A DNA stretch of 50,366 bases from an uncultured Propionibacterium sp. (lineage in GTDB: Bacteria; Actinomycetota; Actinomycetes; Propionibacteriales; Propionibacteriaceae), in the NCBI GenBank assembly GCA_938036835.1, contig CALHWB010000070.1, positions 1 to 50,366 of the forward strand, in the 5' to 3' direction. Positions 45,186 to 50,366 of this stretch are shown piece by piece. Within the stretch, counting starts at the first letter, position 1. Every line of letters begins with the position of its first letter. A program made the translations under genes and the position numbers. Under the pieces are notes generated by a model. The model did not search any database. It was not told the origin of the DNA and saw nothing but the letters and a program-made list of their open reading frames with translations.

Positions 45186-46019
45186 CTAGTACCGGGCCGG
45201 GTCGAACTCACCGGTGGCCTCCAGCATAGCCACCAGGGCGTCGTAGAGCTCCTCGGCATCGCAATCCTCGGCTATCCAGAAACGGCTTTTGTCGAACAGC
45301 TCGATCTTGGCGGCGGCCTCCTCGCTCAACTGGAGTAGCAGGGAGTTGTCTTCGGCCAGCCACACACTCCGCACGCCGCCCACGGACTCAAGGCCATCCC
45401 ATCCTATGATCACCGGGTCGGAGGTATCCAATCGCCGGGTGAAGGACAAGGTGGTGTTGCCATCGGTGAAGATCACCTGCTCTGTTGCGGCGTCTCGCAG
45501 GTGGCTTCCGGTCATTATCAGGCGTTCTGAATAGGGGACCTCTTCTTCCTCCTCTTCTGCGCCTGCCGGCAGCAGGACATCGTCCTGGGTGACCGACACC
45601 AACTCGGTGCGTCCGTTGGCATCGAAGGCAAAGGTGATGAACACCCTGTCGGCCAGATATCGCACCCAGTGGGTGCTCGCGTTCGATGGCGTCCCGAGCA
45701 GCGCGGTCACCGCTGAGCGGGTAGCGGTCGGCGGAAGCCCATTGATTAGCGGTAACGGAAATGCGGAGTAGGTTTCTGCCGGGTCCGCGGCGGCGCGATC
45801 CTGCGTGTATATGTGTACGGCGGTCAGTATCCGATTCTCGAACAGGAGTTCCACGCCACGCCGGTTGAAGGTGAAATAGACGCTGTCGTCGAACTCCGTA
45901 ACCTCGAAGGGAGCCGCAAGCTTCTTGATCAGATCTATGATCTGCTGGCTGTTTGAGGCAGCGCCGAGGGAATCGCTGAAGCGCTGTATCGGTCCAAGTA
46001 TCTGGTTCATGACTGTCAT
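45186..46019 (-). CDS. Putative immunity protein 1 of cassette C
   Basis: The 277-residue cytoplasmic protein begins LGPIQRFSDSLG and has the same two-domain pattern as its paralogue downstream (FPLPLINGLPPTATRSAV with LLGTP; EQVIFTDGNTTLSFTRRLD; IGWDGLES; DCDAEEL). A run of acidic residues, AEEEEEEV, lies in the linker between the halves. It starts 40 bases after the toxin stop, the usual place for the antidote of a polymorphic toxin. The ATG at 46010 is an alternative start. No family was recognised with certainty. Confidence 0.68.
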   Translation of the reverse strand: MTVMNQILGPIQRFSDSLGAASNSQQIIDLIKKLAAPFEVTEFDDSVYFTFNRRGVELLFENRILTAVHIYTQDRAAADPAETYSAFPLPLINGLPPTATRSAVTALLGTPSNASTHWVRYLADRVFITFAFDANGRTELVSVTQDDVLLPAGAEEEEEEVPYSERLIMTGSHLRDAATEQVIFTDGNTTLSFTRRLDTSDPVIIGWDGLESVGGVRSVWLAEDNSLLLQLSEEAAAKIELFDKSRFWIAEDCDAEELYDALVAMLEATGEFDPARY

Positions 46020-46059
46020 CCATCGTTTCTCGGCCTGTCGATGGCCTGAAGACTATAAC

Positions 46060-46689
46060 TCAGCCACCGGTTTCAGGTTTGACATTGAACGGGTTCCACC
46101 AATCGCCGCTGAGGAACTCGTGGCTGGCCTGCCTGACCGGGTCGAATACATCGTGAATCTGTGCGTCGGTCCAGCCCTCCTTTTTGAAGAACTCCGTATA
46201 GCTTGCTATATCGTGTTCGATAGCGGCAGGCAAGTCCCCGGCGTCTTGGGCTATCTGGCTTCTCGTGTTCCTCGATCTATAGGTGCGGGAAATTTTTGCG
46301 TGCAGATCCTGGTGAACCTCGATCGTCTGGGCCTGACGATGCAACTCCGCCCGCTCCTGTTTTGTGAGTTTGCGTCCGAGCTTTTCTTGTGCAATTTGAT
46401 CCGCGCGTTCCTTGAGGGCGGCAGAAGAGGGAATGTGATCGTGCTCCATCCTATCTCCGGGTATTTCTCGGCGCTTCAGCTTTCGATAGGAACCGACCTG
46501 GCCCGGGCGTACCGGGTGTGCGCGTCTTACGTCCCCGGCCCGTAGAGCCTTTCTTCTGATTTGAGAAGTCTTGGCTGCGGCTTGGGCTACCTGGCTGTCT
46601 ATCTGTTTGGCGGTCCTGATCGTGGAGTCCAGACCAAGGCGTTTCGCCAAGCCCTTGAGCAGTCCCTTTGCGGGTGGCACTTTCTTCAT
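46060..46689 (-). CDS. HNH-type nuclease toxin (cassette C)
   Basis: The 209-residue basic protein has an N-terminal helical part (about 1-60) and a nuclease-like core: GDRMEHDHIPSSAALKE with E82, H83, D84 and H85, then LGRKLTKQERAELHRQ, a distal VHQDLH (H126, H130) and RTYRSRNTRSQIAQDAGDL. This order is typical of HNH/endonuclease VII-type toxin tips in bacterial polymorphic toxins; it should cut DNA or RNA. GC is lower than in the flanks. It starts 35 bases after the WXG100-like stop, with AGG upstream. Its frame is open upstream of the ATG as far as 46965. Confidence 0.75.
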   Translation of the reverse strand: MKKVPPAKGLLKGLAKRLGLDSTIRTAKQIDSQVAQAAAKTSQIRRKALRAGDVRRAHPVRPGQVGSYRKLKRREIPGDRMEHDHIPSSAALKERADQIAQEKLGRKLTKQERAELHRQAQTIEVHQDLHAKISRTYRSRNTRSQIAQDAGDLPAAIEHDIASYTEFFKKEGWTDAQIHDVFDPVRQASHEFLSGDWWNPFNVKPETGG

Positions 46690-46724
46690 GGTCCGATCAA
46701 CCTCGTTTGCTGGGGAGGGTGGGT

Positions 46725-47216
46725 TCAGCCGAGCAGTTTCTCGACGGCCATATTGAGCGCGAACTCGATGGCCTTCTGGGCAGCGATCTTTGCGATTGGG
46801 ATCAGGCTCATCGATGCCCCGGCCGTCGGCACGGCGGCGGCGATGGCCTCCGTCACGGTGATGGCGAACTGTACCAATTGGATGATCACCACGATCTTCA
46901 GGGCGATGATCGCGCCGGCGATGAGGTAGCAGATACCGCCGCCGACGTTGACTCCCATCGCCATGTCACGCGCGGTGATCGTGGGGCCTTCGGCGTCGTC
47001 CATCTGCTTCTTGAAGGCATCGATGCCGATGCCCTGATTGGTCTGGGCGATCTCTCCGGAGGCCTGGCCGCTGGCGCTGGCGGCCGCCGAGAGCTGGCCC
47101 GCAAACTCCAGCCAGGCGCCGCCGTATTCGAATGCCTTGTCCTCGTTCCCTTCGGGCCACTCGAAGCCGATCATCTGCAGGAAGTGGGCCAATTCGGGGG
47201 GCAGCATTATCGCCAT
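46725..47216 (-). CDS. WXG100-like toxin N-terminal domain protein (cassette C)
   Basis: The 163-residue protein matches the N-terminal domain of actinobacterial T7SS toxins of the CpnT kind: MAIMLPPELAHFLQMIGFEWPEGNEDKAF, then AWLEFAGQL, a helical pair, and a hydrophobic segment YLIAGAIIALKIVVIIQLVQF that ends in AVEKLLG. In homologues the toxin follows this point in the same polypeptide; here there is a stop. The ATG at 47216 overlaps the EspC-like stop (TGATG). It should pair with the EspC-like protein and carry the toxin out, by direct contact or through readthrough. Confidence 0.85.
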   Translation of the reverse strand: MAIMLPPELAHFLQMIGFEWPEGNEDKAFEYGGAWLEFAGQLSAAASASGQASGEIAQTNQGIGIDAFKKQMDDAEGPTITARDMAMGVNVGGGICYLIAGAIIALKIVVIIQLVQFAITVTEAIAAAVPTAGASMSLIPIAKIAAQKAIEFALNMAVEKLLG

Positions 47217-47536
47217 CACAGGCTCCCGGTGATCTGGTCGGCCAAGGAGACGTTGAATTCCTCGATTGCCTCGTAGTCGTCAGCGGCGCCCGAGAGCTGT
47301 TCGGCATGCCCGCCCAATGCATCGATCACCGTCGGTAGGCAGTGGGCTAGATGCTCGTACATGCCCTGGTAGATGGGCATCGCCACGCTGCCCAGGATGT
47401 CATTGCCGCCCAACGGGGCCGCGTCGGAGACCTGGGCCATGAACTGTTCGGCGGCCTGCTGCAACGATTCGCTGGCCTGTTCGAGCTGGCCGGCACCTCG
47501 GCGCAGCGAACTGGGTGAGATCTGGAAATCGGTCAT
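47216..47536 (-). CDS. EspC-like small T7SS protein (cassette C)
   Basis: The 106-residue helical protein begins FQISPSSLRRGAGQLEQASESLQQAAEQF and carries the export signal YEAIE (Y88-E92) in its second helix region. This fits the EspC family of ESX-secreted proteins. It overlaps the YbaB-like gene by 4 bases (ATGA) and the WXG100-like gene by one base, so stoichiometric production is likely. It is the counterpart of 33920-34219 in cassette B, though little sequence is shared beyond the pattern. Confidence 0.78.
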   Translation of the reverse strand: MTDFQISPSSLRRGAGQLEQASESLQQAAEQFMAQVSDAAPLGGNDILGSVAMPIYQGMYEHLAHCLPTVIDALGGHAEQLSGAADDYEAIEEFNVSLADQITGSL

Positions 47537-47973
47537 GACGACTGGGCCTCCCCGGGTGTGGCCGCATTGCGTTGGGCGAGTTGTGCGCCCTGCCGCAGCA
47601 TTCGGTCCATCGCATCCAGGTAGCGGGTCATCTGATGCTGGGATTCGGCCGAGATCCTGTTCAGCTCGGCCTGTAACGCCCCAAAATCGGTGCGGGTATC
47701 GGCCAGAGCTTCGGTCATCGCGGTGGTGTGCTTGTCCAGGGCGTCGTTGATGGCCGCCTTGACCAGATCGGCCACCTCGGCGTTGCCGCGCTTCAGCACC
47801 GCGGCCCGGATATCGACCGAGGTGACCTTGCTGCCGCCGATGGTCACCCGGACGAACTCGTCGGGGTCGTGACCGGTGACCTCGACCACGGGTGGTTCGG
47901 AGAAGCCCGTGGAATTCATCCGTTCGATGACCCTGGACAGGTCGGCCAAGCTCTGGGAGAAACCATCGGTCAT
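47533..47973 (-). CDS. YbaB/EbfC-like protein (cassette C)
   Basis: The 146-residue protein has a single YbaB unit: VEVTGHDPDEFVRVTIGGSKVTSVDIR, then a helix EVADLVKAAINDALDKHT, and a long C-terminal helix (about 85-135). True YbaB proteins bind DNA; here the operon position at the head of a T7SS toxin cassette suggests an EspL-like chaperone instead. It overlaps the next gene by 4 bases. The single-unit form differs from the tandem forms of cassettes A and B. The 89 bases to ilvD hold no terminator that could be recognised. Confidence 0.78.
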   Translation of the reverse strand: MTDGFSQSLADLSRVIERMNSTGFSEPPVVEVTGHDPDEFVRVTIGGSKVTSVDIRAAVLKRGNAEVADLVKAAINDALDKHTTAMTEALADTRTDFGALQAELNRISAESQHQMTRYLDAMDRMLRQGAQLAQRNAATPGEAQSS

Positions 47974-48062
47974 GAATCCATGCTGCCTTGCCGAAGGGTC
48001 ATGGGTGGCCGGACCGCATTTTCGGTGCCCGAGATGTCCGGTAGGCGAGATCTAGACGACTG

Positions 48063-49907
48063 TCAGTCCAGTCTGCGTCGGGCGGCACCCCGATCGGCGC
48101 TCTGGGCTAGCAGCGCAAAGATCTTCAGGGCATTGCTGACCTGTCGTTCGCGGTGCGCCGGCCGCCAGCCGGTGGCCTCCCGCATCGCCCGGCGGTGTTC
48201 GAGTTCGGCTTGCGACACCTCCAGATCGATTCGTCGTCTAGGGATGTCGATCGAGACGATGTCGCCGTCGGAGATCAGACCGATGGCCCCGCCGGCGGCC
48301 GCCTCGGGGCTGATATGCCCGATGGACAGGCCCGAGGAGCCACCGGAGAACCGGCCGTCGGTGATCAGCGCACATTTCGGTCCCAGCCCGATGCCTTTCA
48401 GATAGCTGGTGGGGTAGAGCATCTCCTGCATGCCGGGGCCGCCTCTGGGACCCTCGTAGCGCACCACGACCACATCGCCGGGTTCGATCCGGCCCCCCAG
48501 AATCGCCTCGACGGCTTCCTCCTGCGATTCGGTCACCTTCGCCGGGCCACGGAACACCCACTGTTCCTCGCCGACGCCGGCGGTCTTGACCACACAGCCG
48601 TCCACGGCGATGTTGCCGCGCAGGATCGCCAGACCGCCGTCGGCGGTATAGGCGTGGGCGACACTGCGGATACAGCCGTGTTCGGCGTCCAGGTCGAGGG
48701 CCGGCCAGGTGGCGGTGGCCGAGAACATCTCGGTGGTGCGCACGCCCCCTGGCGCGGCATGGAACAGCCGAAGGGCCTGTTCGCGCGCGCTTCCGCCGCG
48801 GACATCCCAGTCGGCCAGGAAACCGGCCAGGCTGTCGTGATGCACCGAGTGCACCGGCTCGCTGAGCAGCCCGGCCCGGTGCAACTCGCCCAGGATCGCC
48901 GGGATGCCGCCGGCCCGGTGGACGTCTTCGATGAAGTAGTCCTTGGTGTTCGGGGCCACCTTGCAGATGCACGGAACATGGCGGCTGAGCTCGTCGATGT
49001 CGTCCTGGTCGAAATCCACGCCGGCCTCTTGGGCGGCTGCCAGCAGATGCAGGATGGTGTTGGTCGATCCGCCCATGGCGATGTCCATCACCATCGCATT
49101 GCGGAAGGCATCCCGGGTGGCGATGGAGAGCGGCAGTACCCGGTCGTCCTCTGCCGCATACCACCGGCGGGCAAGCTCAACCACCAGCTTGCCAGCCCGG
49201 ACGAACAGCTCGCGGCGGTAGGCGTGGGTGGCCAGGGTCGTTCCGTTGCCGGGTAGCGCCAGCCCCAGGGCCTCGGTGAGACAGTTCATCGAGTTGGCGG
49301 TGAACATGCCCGAGCAGGATCCACAGGTGGGGCAGGCGGCCGATTCCATCCGGGCCAGCTCGTCGTCGCCGATCGCCGGGTCGGCCGCCGCCGTCATGGC
49401 ATCGATCAGGTCCAGCCGGTGGGTGCCTGGTTCGCCGGATTGCTCCATCGGGCGTCCCGATTCCATCGCTCCGCCGGACACGAAGACGGTCGGGATGTTC
49501 AGTCGCAAAGCGGCCAACAGCATGCCGGGAGTGATTTTGTCGCAGTTGCTGATGCACACCAGGGCGTCTGCCTTGTGGGCGTTGACCATGTACTCGACCG
49601 AGTCGGCGATGATCTCGCGGCTGGGCAGCGAGTACAGCATGCCGTCGTGTCCCATGGCGATGCCGTCGTCGACGGCGATGGTGTTGAACTCCCGGGCCAC
49701 CCCACCGGCCTGTTTGACGGCATCCGCCACGATGCGGCCGACATCGCGCAGCCCGACATGGCCCGGCACGAACTGGGTGAAGCTATTGGCGACCGCCACG
49801 ATCGGCTTGCCGAAGTCGGACTGTTCGAGCCCGGTCGCCAGCCACAGGGCCCGGGCGCCGGCCATGTTGCGGCCATCGGTAGTGGTGCGAGAACGCAGCT
49901 TGGGCAT
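48063..49907 (-). CDS. ilvD: Dihydroxy-acid dehydratase
   Basis: The enzyme dehydrates 2,3-dihydroxy-isovalerate and -methylvalerate in valine, isoleucine and pantothenate synthesis, using an iron-sulfur cluster. The 614-residue protein has the cluster cysteines C122 (CISNCDKITPG) and C192, C195 and C198 in ACPTCGSCSGMFTANSMN, and ends with YEGPRGGPGMQEMLYPTS and ALITDGRFSGGSSG motifs. The long form with three closely spaced Cys is the [4Fe-4S]-type, E. coli-like class. The ATG at 49907 has AGGAG 8 bases upstream; the GTG three codons earlier overlaps that site. It is monocistronic here. Confidence 0.97.
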   Translation of the reverse strand: MPKLRSRTTTDGRNMAGARALWLATGLEQSDFGKPIVAVANSFTQFVPGHVGLRDVGRIVADAVKQAGGVAREFNTIAVDDGIAMGHDGMLYSLPSREIIADSVEYMVNAHKADALVCISNCDKITPGMLLAALRLNIPTVFVSGGAMESGRPMEQSGEPGTHRLDLIDAMTAAADPAIGDDELARMESAACPTCGSCSGMFTANSMNCLTEALGLALPGNGTTLATHAYRRELFVRAGKLVVELARRWYAAEDDRVLPLSIATRDAFRNAMVMDIAMGGSTNTILHLLAAAQEAGVDFDQDDIDELSRHVPCICKVAPNTKDYFIEDVHRAGGIPAILGELHRAGLLSEPVHSVHHDSLAGFLADWDVRGGSAREQALRLFHAAPGGVRTTEMFSATATWPALDLDAEHGCIRSVAHAYTADGGLAILRGNIAVDGCVVKTAGVGEEQWVFRGPAKVTESQEEAVEAILGGRIEPGDVVVVRYEGPRGGPGMQEMLYPTSYLKGIGLGPKCALITDGRFSGGSSGLSIGHISPEAAAGGAIGLISDGDIVSIDIPRRRIDLEVSQAELEHRRAMREATGWRPAHRERQVSNALKIFALLAQSADRGAARRRLD

Positions 49908-50199
49908 GGGATTCACTCCTTGGCAGATTGCGGCCCAGCCTATCGGTTGCGGGCTGGCCTGCCCGACCGGGGAACATCGGGTTCCCTGGTCGATTGGCAG
50001 GCCCTGCCAGGCGTGACCAATTTGTCATCGCGGGCCGGCTGGGGCGCTGGTCGCGTGCCTGTTTGAGCCCCGGGCCAGGTGCTACGGATGCGGGTTTCCG
50101 TGGAATCGCACCCAGCACCTCGTCCAGTAGGGCGAGGCTCCACAGATAACAGGCACTCGCGCCGGCCACTCCGATCGCGTTCGCCGAATCGGCAGCCAG

Positions 50200-50234
50200 G
50201 CAAAACCACACTATTTAGCCAAGCAAAACCACAC
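50200..50234. repeat. Pair of direct repeats upstream of ilvD
   Basis: GCAAAACCACAC occurs at 50200-50211 and again at 50223-50234, 23 bases apart. The period is about two helical turns, so a regulator could bind both on one face. They lie 290-330 bases from the ilvD start, in the intergenic stretch 49908-50283, where nothing else was recognised. Confidence 0.5.
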
Positions 50235-50283
50235 CATTCCAGGCGACTAAAACCCGGGACCATGGCTGCTGGCCGGTCCGGTG

Positions 50284-50366
50284 TTAGCGGGGGACGACTC
50301 CCTCGATGAAACCGGTGTGGCTTATCGAGTAGAACACATAAGAGACCTCTGTTGCGGAGGTTGTCG
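50284..50366 (-). CDS. C-terminal fragment of an unidentified protein (start outside window)
   Basis: One minus-strand frame is open from the window edge to a TAA at 50284-50286. The last 26 residues read as protein-like (VSYVFYSISHTGFIEGVVPR at the end) with mixed hydrophobic and polar residues, unlike the Arg/Pro-rich shadow frames typical here. Too little is visible for a function. It could also be chance. Confidence 0.35.
   Translation of the reverse strand, partial: TTSATEVSYVFYSISHTGFIEGVVPR

Noticed and set aside
46725..46745. Classical slippery heptamer for programmed frameshifting at the end of the WXG100-like gene
   Set aside because: The last codons GAG AAA CTG CTC GGC do not form an X-XXY-YYZ heptamer, so a canonical -1 site is not supported.
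49783..50263. Minus-strand small frames between ilvD and the window edge
   Set aside because: They run into the ilvD start, have no ribosome site, and their sequence is mostly coded by the direct repeats and ordinary spacer.

Overview
The window is a high-GC stretch of an actinobacterial chromosome. The markers are a dnaK-grpE-dnaJ-hspR operon and a separate clpB with HAIR-type HspR operators, inositol-3-phosphate synthase beside a PadR regulator, a dCTP deaminase of the actinobacterial type, pyrE next to a SpoU methyltransferase, and several type VII secretion (T7SS/ESX)-type small helical proteins. The gene content suits the Propionibacteriaceae or a neighbouring family, but that placement is inference. 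No rRNA, tRNA, CRISPR array, transposase or phage gene was seen.

Layout. 0-10.5 kb: the end of an FHA protein, dcd, a deoC-LacI pair, a two-component system with OmpR-type direct repeats in front of it, a DoxX membrane protein, a membrane alpha/beta hydrolase and ahpC-ahpF. 11-13 kb: accessory cassette A, of visibly lower GC (tandem YbaB-like protein plus a 433-residue helical protein). 13-25 kb: YibE/F, the heat-shock operon, padR-ino1, rbsK and clpB. 24.7-32.5 kb: TetR, Rieske lipoprotein, flavodoxin-like protein, spermidine synthase-like protein, an S10 carboxypeptidase-like protein, a sortase-fold protein lacking its catalytic His and Cys, pyrE, SpoU methylase and a PatB-type aminotransferase. 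32.6-34.9 kb: cassette B on the minus strand (tandem YbaB-like, EspC-like, WXG100-like, NlpC/P60-type hydrolase). 34.9-43.9 kb: carbon metabolism (HAD phosphatase, PfkB kinase, 2-hydroxyacid dehydrogenase, class II aldolase, fructokinase, sugar MFS transporter, divergent LacI with palindromic operators). 44-48 kb: cassette C on the minus strand (YbaB-like, EspC-like, WXG100-like, HNH-type nuclease toxin, two paralogous putative immunity proteins). 48-50.4 kb: ilvD and a gene fragment at the edge.

The most interesting system is the set of three T7SS-type cassettes spread among core genes. Each is headed by a YbaB-like gene. B and C follow it with an EspC-like protein and a WXG100-like targeting protein, coupled by 1-4 base overlaps, and then an effector enzyme. 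In most actinobacterial polymorphic toxins the WXG100-like domain and the effector domain form one polypeptide; here they are separate genes in both cassettes. The second notable result is promoter architecture: dnaK and clpB both carry GGAAT-N18-GTT (a SigR/SigH-type promoter) whose GTT is the first three bases of a HAIR operator, so HspR would sit on the -10 element.

Several start codons were moved inward from the longest open frame on the basis of a ribosome binding site or family length, as stated in the entries. All functions are assigned by reading motifs, without database searches.
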